64,000 bases of DNA. It comes from Akkermansia massiliensis. GTDB lineage: Bacteria > Verrucomicrobiota > Verrucomicrobiia > Verrucomicrobiales > Akkermansiaceae. This document shows positions 47,275 through 56,793 of the stretch, piece by piece. Both the position numbers and the translations under genes were made by a program. The stretch spans positions 1,364,001 to 1,428,000 of the forward strand of contig NZ_CP072036.1 of the NCBI RefSeq assembly GCF_018847375.1. The letters run 5' to 3'. Below the pieces are notes generated by a model. It saw nothing but the letters and a program-made list of their open reading frames with translations, had not been told where the DNA came from and did not search any database. Every line of letters begins with the position of its first letter. Positions within the stretch are counted from its first letter, which is position 1.

Positions 47275-49269
47275 ATGGTTCTGGCCGTTCAAAATCTGCG
47301 CGTGCAGTACGGCGCGCGCGTCCTGTTCAATGATCTTTCCTTCACGGTGGAGGATGGGGAAAGAATTGCCCTGGCGGGGCATAACGGCGCGGGCAAGTCC
47401 ACGCTGATGAAGTGCATGGCCGGCCTGAATGAGCCGGATTCCGGCTCCATCATCAAGTCCAGGCACTCCCAGGTGGGCTATCTGCCCCAGGAGGGCATCC
47501 ATGTCCGCGGGCGCAGGCTGATTGACGAGGCCATGTCCGCCTTTGCGGACCTGATGGACCTCCAGGAGCGCATTGACGCCCTGACGCAGGAGATGGAGAA
47601 ACTGGACCCCCGTTCCGCCGCCTATTCCGAAGTGCTCAACGAGATCGGGGAACTGGAGCTGGTGCTGCACGCCCATGATTCCGCCCGGCTGCGCCCCCGC
47701 ACGGAGTCCATCCTGCGCGGCCTGGGGTTCAAGGACCGGGACTTTGACCGGGACTGCGGGGAATTTTCCGGCGGCTGGCAGATGCGCATTGCGCTGGCCA
47801 AGCTGCTGCTCCGGGAACCGGAAGTGCTGCTGCTGGACGAACCCACGAACCACCTGGACATTCAATCCCAGCGGTGGATGGAACAGTACCTGCGCACCTA
47901 CCGGGGGGCCATCATCCTCATTTCCCACGACGTCGCGCTGCTGGATTCCCTGGTTTCCCGAACGATTGCCTTTTACCACGGGCGCGCGGAGGAGTACGCG
48001 GGCAATTTTTCCTATTTCCTGAAGGAAAGCGTGCTGCGGAAGGAGATTCTGCTGCGCCAGAAAAAGGCCCAGGAACGGGAAATCGCCAAGACGAAGGAGT
48101 TCATCGACCGGTTCCGCTACAAGGCTACCAAGGCCTCCCTGGTGCAGTCCCGCATCAAGCAGTTGGAGAAGGTGGAGCTGATTGAGGTGGAGGAGGATGA
48201 CGCCGTGATGAATTTTCATTTTCCCACCCCGCCTGCCGGCGCGCATTCCGTGGTCAGGCTGGAAAAGGTTTCCAAGCGGTACGGCTCCATTTCCGTCTTT
48301 GAGGATGTGGATTTTGAAATCGTAAAGGGGGACCGCATCGCCATTGTGGGGGTGAACGGAGCGGGCAAGTCCACGTTTTCCCGCCTCATTTCCGGCGGGG
48401 AGGAGCCCAGCTCCGGGAGCGTGACGATGGGGCGCCACACGCAGATCGCTTTTTTCTCCCAGACGCATGCCGATGACCTGGACCCGGAAAAAACGGTCCT
48501 GGAATGCGTGGAGGCGGCCGCTACGCGGGAATCCGCGCCCATGGTGCGGAACCTGCTGGGCTGCTTCCTGTTCCGGGGGGACGACGTGCACAAGCGCGTG
48601 GGCGTGCTCTCCGGGGGGGAACGCTCCCGCGTGGCGCTGGTGTGCATGCTGCTGCATCCGGCCAATTTCCTGATTCTGGACGAGCCGACGAACCACCTGG
48701 ACATCCAGTCCCAGCAGGTGCTTCAGCAGGCGCTGTCCGAATATCCGGGTTCCTACTGCATCGTTTCCCACAACCGCAGCTTCCTGGACCCCATTGTGAC
48801 GAAGGTGCTGGAATTCGTGCCGGGAGAGAAACCGCGCGTTTACATAGGCAACGTTTCCGATTATCTGGAGAAGGTGGAGCGGGACCAGGCTCTGGCTTCC
48901 TCCGCTGCGTCTGCCGTCTCCGGAGCGGCTGACCCGGGAGCCGGGGCGGACCGCAAGGCGCGCAGGCGCATGGAGGCGGAAATCCGCCAGAAAAAGGCGC
49001 GCCTGCTCCGTCCCCTCCAGGAAAAACTGGAACAGTTGGAAGCGGAGATAGCGCGTCTGGAAACGGAAAAGACGGAGATCGCCTCCCAGTTGGAACGTCC
49101 GGAGGTGGCGGCTGATACGGAGGCCGTCATGGAGCTCACCACCCGGTTCCAGCAGGCGGACCGCCAGTTGGAAACCTGTTTTACGCAGTGGGCCGATCTT
49201 TCAGAAAAGATTGAAGAGACGGAAGCCCGTATTGAAGAAGAGGCGGAAAGAAACGTTTCCGGAAATTGA
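47275..49269 (+). CDS. ABC-F family ATPase with C-terminal coiled coil (Uup/YheS-like)
   Basis: The 664-residue protein has two ATPase domains. Domain 1 has GHNGAGKST, FSGGWQMRIALAKLL and LLLLDEPTNHLD. Domain 2 has GVNGAGKSTF, LSGGERSRVALVCMLL and FLILDEPTNHLD. The two are joined by a charged linker. A C-terminal extension of about 110 residues (from about residue 550) is a long Glu/Lys/Arg helix that would form a coiled coil, as in Uup and YheS. The protein is intact, unlike the other ABC-F of the window. It probably acts in translation or ribosome quality control. A strong terminator follows. Confidence 0.92.
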   Translation: MVLAVQNLRVQYGARVLFNDLSFTVEDGERIALAGHNGAGKSTLMKCMAGLNEPDSGSIIKSRHSQVGYLPQEGIHVRGRRLIDEAMSAFADLMDLQERIDALTQEMEKLDPRSAAYSEVLNEIGELELVLHAHDSARLRPRTESILRGLGFKDRDFDRDCGEFSGGWQMRIALAKLLLREPEVLLLDEPTNHLDIQSQRWMEQYLRTYRGAIILISHDVALLDSLVSRTIAFYHGRAEEYAGNFSYFLKESVLRKEILLRQKKAQEREIAKTKEFIDRFRYKATKASLVQSRIKQLEKVELIEVEEDDAVMNFHFPTPPAGAHSVVRLEKVSKRYGSISVFEDVDFEIVKGDRIAIVGVNGAGKSTFSRLISGGEEPSSGSVTMGRHTQIAFFSQTHADDLDPEKTVLECVEAAATRESAPMVRNLLGCFLFRGDDVHKRVGVLSGGERSRVALVCMLLHPANFLILDEPTNHLDIQSQQVLQQALSEYPGSYCIVSHNRSFLDPIVTKVLEFVPGEKPRVYIGNVSDYLEKVERDQALASSAASAVSGAADPGAGADRKARRRMEAEIRQKKARLLRPLQEKLEQLEAEIARLETEKTEIASQLERPEVAADTEAVMELTTRFQQADRQLETCFTQWADLSEKIEETEARIEEEAERNVSGN

Positions 49270-49286
49270 GCGGATTTTTATTTAAA

Positions 49287-49327
49287 AAAACAGGACCGTT
49301 TCCCGGTGGGGGACGGTCCTGTTTTAG
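49287..49327 (+). terminator. Terminator after the second ABC-F gene
   Basis: A perfect 13-base stem (AAAACAGGACCGT) with a loop of about 13 bases ends in TTTTA. It begins 18 bases after the ABC-F stop and is also usable on the minus strand for the PEP-CTERM gene ending at 49364. Confidence 0.92.
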
Positions 49328-49363
49328 TAAAGGAATAAAGCAGAGATTAAATGATGCTCCCGC

Positions 49364-50014
49364 TTATACGCGGCGGCGCAGGAGCAGGGCGGCCAGTCCG
49401 AGCAGTCCGAGGGAGGCTGTGGCCGGTTCCGGCACTGCGTCCCCGTGGAGGGCCAGTTGGGAAAGCCCCAGGAAGGTGCCCCCGGTGTTGGGTGCCTTGG
49501 CGTTCACGGTGAGGGTAAAGGTTTCTCCCGCCTTGACCGTGACCGGGGTATTGAAGGAGGCTTGCTGGATGTCCGCTGTCGGCGTGCCGTTCTTGTCGGC
49601 CTGGACGCGTTCGAAGCTCAGATCAGCCGTGGCAGAGGAATCTCCGGCGGCCAGCGTGACGGTAGCGGTTCCCGTTTTGGAATCTGTGTTTCCGTGCCGT
49701 GTTCCGGTACCGGTGACGAATTGGAAGCCCAGGTTCAGGGAAGAGATGATGATGTCCTGCGTAGCCGTGAAGGAAAAGGTAACGGTCCATCCGGCGTTGT
49801 TATTCTGCATTTGGACATTGGGGACAAGGAGGTCCGCGGCCAAATTGCCGGAAAGGGATGTGGAAGGATTGGTGAGCGAGACGGAAGCGCCGTCCAGAAA
49901 GTCACTGTCCACATTGATGGCGGTCTGGCGGAACTGGGTTTCATACAATGTCGTTGCCGCCTGTACCCCGGAAATGCACAGTAAAAAAGCTGGGATGGAA
50001 AGGAGCTTTTTCAT
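49364..50014 (-). CDS. PEP-CTERM sorted exported protein
   Basis: This 216-residue exported protein has a signal peptide (MKKLLSIPAFLLCISGVQA), a beta-rich body with Asn/Thr/Ser-rich strands (for example GWTVTFSFTATQDIIISSLNL), and the exosortase tail VPEPATASLGLLGLAALLL plus arginines. No catalytic motif. The ATG at 50014 is preferred over one nine bases upstream because MKKLL starts the signal peptide. The left-hand site of candidate invertible element B lies only 12 bases upstream of this ATG. Confidence 0.87.
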   Translation of the reverse strand: MKKLLSIPAFLLCISGVQAATTLYETQFRQTAINVDSDFLDGASVSLTNPSTSLSGNLAADLLVPNVQMQNNNAGWTVTFSFTATQDIIISSLNLGFQFVTGTGTRHGNTDSKTGTATVTLAAGDSSATADLSFERVQADKNGTPTADIQQASFNTPVTVKAGETFTLTVNAKAPNTGGTFLGLSQLALHGDAVPEPATASLGLLGLAALLLRRRV

Positions 50015-50025
50015 GCGCGCCATAC

Positions 50026-50210
50026 TAGCGGATTAGATATCCGGTAACGGAGAAGGGAAAATGGAAGTGAATGATGGAACACATCCTCAATGATTCATGA
50101 ATACGGAACTTCATTGCATCTTGAACGTATTTCTGATTATTCCCCTTTGCCCGCGGTGAAACTCGTTTTTTTTCAAAAAATTTTGTTGTCTGCGGATATC
50201 TAATCCGCTA
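50026..50210. repeat. Candidate invertible promoter B upstream of a PEP-CTERM gene
   Basis: The left site is TAG-CGGAT-TAGAT-ATCCG (core 50029-50043). The right site is CGGAT-ATCTA-ATCCG-CTA (core 50193-50207). The central five bases are exact reverse complements. Over 19 bases the two sites match at 18 positions in inverted orientation. About 150 bases lie between the cores, ending in a T-rich stretch. In the orientation read here no strong promoter toward the gene is obvious; a weak TTGCAT/TATTCC pair points away from it. Inversion is inferred, not seen. Confidence 0.68.
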
Positions 50211-50326
50211 ACAGCCATCCTCTGGGGGCGGAAAGCGTTGCAACGCCGGAGGCATTCCGTCCGGGAATATTCGCCAGCCGTTTTTCTTCCTGGAAAAAAC
50301 AGCATGATTCCGGAAAGCAGGGGGAA

Positions 50327-51262
50327 TCAGCCTTTTTGCAGAACGGGCTTTTCTCCCTTTTCTCTGACGCTCTTCCGCGTTTTTTTCCTGTACTCGGAAA
50401 TCGTGACGCCGCAGAGGGTCAGGAGAATCCCCGTCAGGGATATCCAGGTCAGGCGTTCCCCCAGGATGATGGCGGAGGCCACTACGGCCACGACCGGAAC
50501 CATGTAAATGTACACGCTGGATTTGACGGCTCCCAGGATTTCCACCACGCGGTTCCAGGAGAGGAAGCACAGGGCGGAGGCAAACAGGCCCAGGTACAGC
50601 AGATTGAGGGCGTTGACGGGCTTCACCATCAGATGCCAGTCCATGTTCACCGGAAGGACGAACAGGGCCGGAATCATCAGCACGATGCCGTAAAAGAAGA
50701 TGCGGCGCGTGCAGATGATCATGTTGGACGTGTTGACGCCGATTTTTTTCATCAGGATGGAATAGACCGCCCAGACGAAGGCCGCGCCCAGAGCCAGCAC
50801 GTCCCCCGCCGGGTTCAGTTCCAGCACGAAGGCGCCGTTCGCCATGATGAGGAAGATGCCTGTGAAGGCGGCGGCGAACCCCAGGAAGAAGCGGCGGGAG
50901 AAGCCCTCCCCTTTCAGCAGGAAGTGGGCCAGAAGAGCCGTGAAGAAAGGCACCACGGCCACGATGATGCCCACATTGGAGGCGAATGTGTACGTCAGGG
51001 CGATGTTTTCCAGCAGGAAGTACAGGGTGACGCCGGTGAGGCCCGCTCCCGCGAACAGGAGTTCCTTTTTCCAGCCGGAGAGCGGAAGCAGGCGCGGCCT
51101 CAGGCACCAGAGGAAGGCGTACCCGATCACGAAGCGGGTGAAGAGCACCGTGACGGGGGTAAAGTCCCGGAGAAGCACCTTGGTGGACACGAAGGTGGTC
51201 CCCCAGATCAGGATGGTCATCAGGGCGGCGGCATGGCCCAGCGTGCGTTGGCGGGAGTTCAT
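50327..51262 (-). CDS. EamA-family drug/metabolite transporter
   Basis: The 311-residue protein has ten membrane segments in two EamA repeats. The first begins LMTILIWGTTFVSTKVLL and the second includes DVLALGAAFVWAVYSILMKK; the C-terminal end has ILGERLTWISLTGILLTLCG. It probably exports a small metabolite or amino acid. As read, its frame is continuous with the upstream cupin frame through a run of seven G at 51279-51285. Removing one G gives a cupin stop that overlaps this ATG (ATGA). I therefore treat them as two coupled genes. The alternative is a real cupin-EamA fusion. Confidence 0.83.
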   Translation of the reverse strand: MNSRQRTLGHAAALMTILIWGTTFVSTKVLLRDFTPVTVLFTRFVIGYAFLWCLRPRLLPLSGWKKELLFAGAGLTGVTLYFLLENIALTYTFASNVGIIVAVVPFFTALLAHFLLKGEGFSRRFFLGFAAAFTGIFLIMANGAFVLELNPAGDVLALGAAFVWAVYSILMKKIGVNTSNMIICTRRIFFYGIVLMIPALFVLPVNMDWHLMVKPVNALNLLYLGLFASALCFLSWNRVVEILGAVKSSVYIYMVPVVAVVASAIILGERLTWISLTGILLTLCGVTISEYRKKTRKSVREKGEKPVLQKG

Positions 51263-51604
51263 CGGGTTGTAGGTAGTTGGGGGGGAGCGGGCGGCTTCCA
51301 GCGTAAGGCCTACGATTTCCGCCGGTTCCGCGCTCCTGTTCCAGACGGCATGACGGACGCCGCCGGGCACGAGCAGGGATTCATGCTCACGGACCGTTTT
51401 TTCCTCTTCGTCAAGCAGGATGACGACCGTTCCGCGGGTGACGATGAATAAATGGGCGTGGGCGTGGCGGTGCGGGGAAAGAGGGCCGCCGCCTCCGGGT
51501 TCCATGTTGGCGAAGGCTCCGTCCTTCAGGGTTCCCTGCGCATCCGTGAACAGGCTCCTGGCCGTGAAGCCCGTGTGGTTGGGAATAGGGGAGAAAGCGT
51601 CCAT
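51259..51604 (-). CDS. Small cupin protein
   Basis: The product is a single-domain cupin of about 114 residues. The first cupin motif is SPHRHAHAHLFIVTRGTVVILL, with histidines for a metal, and the second is LLVPGGVRHAVWNRS. Such proteins bind small ligands or catalyse isomerase-like steps. In the sequence as given it runs without a stop into the EamA protein. With one G fewer at 51279-51285 it ends in a tail of about eight residues with TGA at 51259. The start at 51604 lies 5 bases from the cysS stop. Confidence 0.72.
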
Positions 51605-51609
51605 GCCGT

Positions 51610-53026
51610 TCAGTTGCGCGCCAGGTCGTACCCGTCCTTGCGGTCCTTGATGGTCCAGCCCAGCGCCGTTACTTCCGCCCGCAGGCGGTCGGCTTCCGCC
51701 CAGTCCCGGTTCTGCCTGGCCTGCCAGCGCTGTTCCGCCAGGGTGCGCACGTCCTCCGGCGCTTCCGCCTGTTCCTCTTCCGGCAGAAGAATGCCGAAAG
51801 CGGCCAGAATGAAGTGGAAGGCGTTCCGCATGCGGCGCGCTTCCTCCGGAGTCAGGGAGGGAACATCCGCCTTCCTGATGGCGCTGAAGACGTGGCCCAG
51901 GGCTTCCGGAGTGTTCAAGTCATCATTCAGGCTGTCCCAGGCCGGCTGGAAGATGCCCGGTTCCGGGGGGGGCTGCGCAGAATTCCTCATAGGACGGAAC
52001 GGAGTCCGTTCCGGAGGCGTTCCGGAGCTGCGCGTCGAATTTGGACAGGCGGTTCAGCGCGGCTTTGGCGTCCTCCAGGGAGGAAAGGGTGAAGTTCAGC
52101 GGGCGGCGGTAATAGCCCCCCGCCAGCACGTACCGGACGGCTGACGGCTTGTGGCCCAATTTGTCCAGGTCCGCCAGGGTGTACATGTTGCCCAGGGATT
52201 TGGACATCTTGCCGCCGTCCACCAGCAGGTGCGTGATATGGAACCACAGGCGCGCAAAACCGCCGCCGCAGGCGCAGCGGGACTGGGCAACCTCGTTTTC
52301 ATGGTGCGGGAACACCAGATCCACGCCGCCGGAATGGAGATCGAAGTCATTGCCGAAGTATTTATGGATCATGGCGGAGCATTCCAGGTGCCAGCCGGGG
52401 CGGCCTTCTCCCCAGGGAGAGGGCCAGAAGTTGTCGCCGTCTTCCGGCCTGCGGCTCTTCCATAGCACGAAGTCTGCCACGGAATCCTTTTCATATTCGT
52501 CCGCGTTGGACCGGGTATTGGCGGTTTTTCCTAAATCCAGTTCACGTTCGTCCAGGTGGGAAAGCCTTCCGTATTCCGGGAAGGAAGAAATTCTGAAATA
52601 CACGGAACCATCTTCCGAGACATAGGCATGCCCCTTTTCCACCAGTATTTGGACCATTCGTATCTGTTCGGGAATGTGGCCCACGGCGGAGGGTTCCGCA
52701 TGGGGTGGCAGGCAATTAAGTGCGGCGCAGTCCCGGTGGAACAGGTCCGCCCAGCCAGCGGTGAATTCCGCCAGGGAAACGCCGGCCTTTTGAGAATCCC
52801 GGATAGTTTTGTCGTCCACATCCGTCAGATTGCGAATGTGCGTGGTGGGAACCCCCCCCAGCTCCAGGACGCGGCGGAAGACGTCCTGCATCACGAAAGT
52901 GCGGAAATTGCCGATGTGGGCCGGGCCGTACACCGTGGGGCCGCAACAGTAAAAGCGCAGTGTTTTTCCATCCATGGGGGAAATGGCCTGGGCCGTTCTG
53001 GTGCGGGTATCGTAAAGGTGTAACAT
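51610..53026 (-). CDS. cysS: Cysteinyl-tRNA synthetase, frameshifted as read
   Basis: CysS charges tRNA-Cys and is essential. The N-terminal part is clear: FYCCGPTVYGPAHIGNFRTF (the zinc cysteine and HIGH-type motif), WHLECSAM, HSGGVDLVFPHHENE and the KMSKS loop (GGKMSKSLGN). As read, the frame leaves the family at EEFCAAPP and stops at 51923, while the remaining C-terminal domain (FQPAWDSLNDDLNTPEAL to DGYDLARN) is in the next frame. Removing one G from the run of eight at 51965-51972 joins them into a normal protein of about 470 residues. Because the gene should be essential, a sequence error is much likelier than a true break. Confidence 0.93.
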
Positions 53027-53070
53027 GGCGGAACGATTAGAAGGGAAGAGGGCTTTCCGGTCAAGCGGGA

Positions 53071-53112
53071 AAAGAAAGCCGGGGATCCGCGGTTGTCCGC
53101 GTCCCCGGCTTT
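53071..53112 (-). terminator. Terminator of the GH20 gene
   Basis: A perfect 11-base stem (AAAGCCGGGGA) with a 16-base loop is followed on the minus strand by TTTCTTTT, about 36 bases after the GH20 stop. Confidence 0.88.
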
Positions 53113-53147
53113 GAAGAAATCAGAGGATGGCGAGAGAAAAGGAAACG

Positions 53148-54704
53148 CTATTTGTCCGCGTTTTGCTGGCCCTTTTTATAATTCTCGTTAATACGTTCGA
53201 TTTCCTCCTGGGTGATGAATTTTTCCCGGTAGGGTTTGTTTTCCACAGTGCGTTCCAGAGTATAGCCGAAACGCTTCTGGAAATGTTTCTTGTGGGTTTC
53301 CATTTTCTTTTCAAACTCTTCCAGGCTTGGACGGTTCTTGTGGCTGCCCCACGCGGTTTCGGAAACAGCCATGGCGCGGGGGTAGGTCATGTACATCAGC
53401 AATTCGCCGGAGGGAATCCATTCCGCCCACATGCAGAGGTTGATTCCCTTGATGTGCTTGACGTCATTCTTGTCCCGTCCGTTGCGGGGATCGAAGTTGT
53501 AGCAGTCTTTCAGCAGGATGGGAGCTCCGCCGGGCCGGGCACGCACGTCGTCCGCCGGGAATTTCATCTGGGTACGCGCCAGGTAGTACTTGAACTGGGG
53601 GGTGACGATGAGGTCGATGCCCTGTTCCTTCGTCTTATCAATGCAACGCGGGAATTCTCCCGGCAGCCAGGACATGACGGTTTCCCCCTTGTGGTAATAG
53701 CTCTTGTTGATGTCATACCAAAGGATGGGCTTTTTCCGGTGCTTGGAGAGCATGGCCGTCAGGCTTTTCGTGAAATCGCTCATCTGGACTTCCACATTAT
53801 CCCCCTGGCCCTTTTTGGCTCGGGCGGCCTGGCAGTCCGGGCATTTCTTCCAGTCTCCCATGGGGCATTCGTCACCGCCGATGTGGATGTACGGGAAAGG
53901 GAATATCTGCTGGACGGTATTGAAGGTATCCTTAAGAAACTTTTTGGTGGCCGGTTTCTGCGGGCAAATCAGCTTGGAGGAAACGCCGCCGTGCGTCCAT
54001 ACCTGGGCCCGTTTGGTGTTGCAGCAGAATTCGGGATAGGACGCGGCCAGGGCCATATTGTGGCCCGGCATTTCCACTTCCGGCAGCACCTGGATACCGC
54101 GCGCTTTGCAGTAGGCTACCAGGTCCTGGAGTTCCTTTTTGGTATACATGCCTTCATTGGCCAGCAGGGAATTGTTCTGGTTTTCCGGAGCGGAAGGGCG
54201 GACGGCGCCGATGGTGCGGAGCTTGTCGTAGCCCGGCACGGGGAGACGCCAGCCCTGGTCTTCCGTCAGATGGAGATGCAGGACGTTGTATTTGTAATAA
54301 TGCATGGCGTCCACAAAATTGTAGATCTCCTTCATGGGATAGTGGTAGCGGCCTACGTCTACCATCATGCCGCGCCAGCCGAAGTCGGGGGAATCCTGGA
54401 TGCTGCCGCAGGGAAGGCCCTCAGGAGTATCCGAAAGCTGGTCCTGGAGCTGGAACAGGGTCGCCATGGCCATGGCCTTCCCGTTGGGCGTGGTATAACG
54501 GAGTTCCACGCCGCCGGGCGTCAGTTTCATGGCATACCCTTCATTGCCCAGTCCGGCGACTTTTTGCTCATGGATGATTTTGATGTTTTTGGTAGTTCCG
54601 GAAGTTGTCGTCACGTTGACGGGCTCCGGAATAATGTTGTAGGGATTGGTTCCGGCCCAGCAGAGGGAACCCAGGAACGCTGCGGCTAGCAAAATTGATT
54701 TCAT
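53148..54704 (-). CDS. Secreted GH20 beta-N-acetylhexosaminidase
   Basis: This 518-residue secreted enzyme removes terminal GlcNAc or GalNAc from glycans with substrate-assisted catalysis. A signal peptide covers residues 1-17. The GH20 core starts at DFGWRGMMVDVGRYHYP, with LHLTEDQGWR, VEMPGHNMA and the catalytic pair Asp278-Glu279 in HIGGDECP. A late W-x-P-G block (MSWLPGEF) and CMWAEWIPS complete the active site. It lies 112 bases downstream of a sulfatase gene, so the pair could desulfate and then cleave sulfated mucin hexosamines. This fits known A. muciniphila gene order, recalled without a search. Confidence 0.95.
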   Translation of the reverse strand: MKSILLAAAFLGSLCWAGTNPYNIIPEPVNVTTTSGTTKNIKIIHEQKVAGLGNEGYAMKLTPGGVELRYTTPNGKAMAMATLFQLQDQLSDTPEGLPCGSIQDSPDFGWRGMMVDVGRYHYPMKEIYNFVDAMHYYKYNVLHLHLTEDQGWRLPVPGYDKLRTIGAVRPSAPENQNNSLLANEGMYTKKELQDLVAYCKARGIQVLPEVEMPGHNMALAASYPEFCCNTKRAQVWTHGGVSSKLICPQKPATKKFLKDTFNTVQQIFPFPYIHIGGDECPMGDWKKCPDCQAARAKKGQGDNVEVQMSDFTKSLTAMLSKHRKKPILWYDINKSYYHKGETVMSWLPGEFPRCIDKTKEQGIDLIVTPQFKYYLARTQMKFPADDVRARPGGAPILLKDCYNFDPRNGRDKNDVKHIKGINLCMWAEWIPSGELLMYMTYPRAMAVSETAWGSHKNRPSLEEFEKKMETHKKHFQKRFGYTLERTVENKPYREKFITQEEIERINENYKKGQQNADK

Positions 54705-54816
54705 GCGGCGCCGTATAGTAATGGTTGTTGTTTGTGTGAGGATTTAAACCCTGTCCCTCCGTCGTCAATGGCGTGTTCCGGACAACCTGTTTCGGGAGGA
54801 ACGGTGAATGGCGGCG

Positions 54817-56574
54817 TCAATCTCTGGAGGGAGCGCAGTCCCACTGCGGCTTGACGGCCAGTTTGCCGGTGGCCCCGGGGAAGCCTTCCGGTACCTGGTA
54901 GTCTTTGCGGAGCTTGCCGTACAGGGTTTTGAGTTCTTTCACGGTTTCCGCATATTCCGGTTTGTTGATGACGTTGTGCATTTGGGCCGGGTCCTTCTGG
55001 TTGTCAAAGAGCATCCATTCGTCGCTGGTCCAGATATAGGACAGCGTGTAGCGGTCCGTGCGCAGGCCGTCATGGCGCGGAGCGTTGTGTTCACCCGGAT
55101 TTTCGTAAAAAGCGTAGTAAAGAGAACGGTTTTTGAAATCCTGATGTTCTCCGGTCTTGAACAGGGGAGTGAGGCTGCGGCCCTGGAAGGTATTCATATT
55201 TTCCTTGGTATTTACCCCGGCCACGTCGCAGAAAGTGGGAGCATAATCCAGTTCCTGCACCATGGCGGAGGAGCGCACGCCCGGCCTGATGTGGCCAGGC
55301 CATCTCATGATGAGGGGCATGCGGAAGGATTCTTCAAAAATCCAGCGCTTGTCGTACAGGCCGTGTTCGCCCATGTAGAATCCCTGGTCTCCGCAGTAGA
55401 GCACCAGCGTATTCCTGTCCAGGCCGTTCTGTTTCAGATAGTCCATGATCTGGCCGATGCTTTCGTCCACGGAAAGAACGGTGCCCAGATAGTCTTCCAT
55501 ATAATGGCGCCAGCGGCGCAGCAAAATGTCGCGCTGCGTTTTGATTTTCCCGTTTTTAATATCTTTGACAAGCTGTACAGTACGGGCCTTGTGGTAGTTG
55601 TACCAGGCTTCCTTCTGCTGCGGGTCCATGCGCACCCATTCCGGCATTTCCCAGTCATACTGAGTATGCAGGGTCTTGGATTCCGGGCAGGAAAGCATTT
55701 TCTGGATGTCTTCCGGGACCACCTCCTTGATCAGGTGCTCGTCAGACCATACGTTGAAATGGTTGAGCAGGGTTTGTTCCGTCATTTTCAGGAATTCCGG
55801 GCGGTCTGCAAAATCGTCTTCCAGATTGGCGGGCGGGTCAATGGCGTCCGCATACTGTTTGGCGCGGCCCAGATTCTGAATGGAGGGGCACCAGCAACGG
55901 TGGGGTGCCTTGTGGCCCACGACGAGCATGAAGGGTTTGTCCTTGTCCCTCTGGTCCAGCCATTTGAGGCTTTTTTGCGTGACCAGTTCCGTGGCATAGC
56001 CGGGTTCCGTTTTCACCACGCGTTTGCCGTCCTTGCCGGGAGTGATGAAATCCGGATTGAAATAGTTGCCCTGGCCGGGGAAAATTTCCCAGTAATCGAA
56101 TCCGGTGGGGTCGGATTCATATTTGGACGTATCTCCCTTGGCGCCCGGCGGGATGGCTTCCAGGTGCCACTTGCCGACAATGGCCGTCTGGTAACCGGCC
56201 TTTTGGAGCATTTTCGGGAAAGTGGGCTGGGAACCGTCAAAGGGAGCCGCATGTTCGTTGAAGAGGTACCCGTTCATATGGGAGTGGCGGCCAGTGTAGA
56301 TACAAGCCCGCGAAGGTCCGCACAGGGAGTTGGCGCAGTAGCTCCGGTCAAAGACCATGCCTTCGTCCGCCAGTTTGCGGAAGTTTGGATAAGGCATGGG
56401 AGAATCCTTTTCACAGGTGCCCAGGGTCTGGTAGGAATGGTCGTCGGTGACAATGACCACGATGTTGGGGCGCTGGTCCGGCGTCTGCTTTTGAGGCTGG
56501 TCCGCGGAAGCGGACAGGGGACAGGCCGCAAGCATCAGGGCGGTGGCGGCATGACGGTTCATTGTTAAAATCAT
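54817..56574 (-). CDS. Secreted S1-family sulfatase
   Basis: This 585-residue type I sulfatase has the formylglycine-forming motif LCGPSRACIYTGR (C-x-P-S-R, Cys near residue 86). It also has metal ligands in NIVVIVTDDHSYQTLG at the N-terminus, KWHLE near residue 150, and YCGDQGFYMGEHGLYDKRW near residue 345. The signal region LMLAAC could be a lipobox, so it may be a surface lipoprotein. The Cys form needs maturation by anSME or FGE, neither of which is recognisable here (the FGE-like protein at 13003 lacks the cysteines). A nearer ATG at 56562 is a possible start. The GH20 downstream suggests action on sulfated GlcNAc or GalNAc. Confidence 0.93.
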   Translation of the reverse strand: MILTMNRHAATALMLAACPLSASADQPQKQTPDQRPNIVVIVTDDHSYQTLGTCEKDSPMPYPNFRKLADEGMVFDRSYCANSLCGPSRACIYTGRHSHMNGYLFNEHAAPFDGSQPTFPKMLQKAGYQTAIVGKWHLEAIPPGAKGDTSKYESDPTGFDYWEIFPGQGNYFNPDFITPGKDGKRVVKTEPGYATELVTQKSLKWLDQRDKDKPFMLVVGHKAPHRCWCPSIQNLGRAKQYADAIDPPANLEDDFADRPEFLKMTEQTLLNHFNVWSDEHLIKEVVPEDIQKMLSCPESKTLHTQYDWEMPEWVRMDPQQKEAWYNYHKARTVQLVKDIKNGKIKTQRDILLRRWRHYMEDYLGTVLSVDESIGQIMDYLKQNGLDRNTLVLYCGDQGFYMGEHGLYDKRWIFEESFRMPLIMRWPGHIRPGVRSSAMVQELDYAPTFCDVAGVNTKENMNTFQGRSLTPLFKTGEHQDFKNRSLYYAFYENPGEHNAPRHDGLRTDRYTLSYIWTSDEWMLFDNQKDPAQMHNVINKPEYAETVKELKTLYGKLRKDYQVPEGFPGATGKLAVKPQWDCAPSRD

Positions 56575-56793
56575 GAATTAAACAGGCAATGGTTGGAGAG
56601 GGGGAAGCGGCGGAATTTGTCCGCAAGGGCATTCCTGCCGGTACGGAAAAGACCACATCCCCGAAAGAAAAAATGCTGGAAGAGAGTTTTAGGAAAAATA
56701 AAACATCAGTTTCATATTTCAATACAAAAATGGGGATGGAGCGGAAGCCCATGAATAAACCGTTCCGCAGCCGGACGGCAGGGGAAAAGCCGT

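Noticed and set aside
54808..56568. A 586-codon open frame on the plus strand, opposite the sulfatase
   Set aside because: Antisense shadow of a gene with a clear sulfatase motif.
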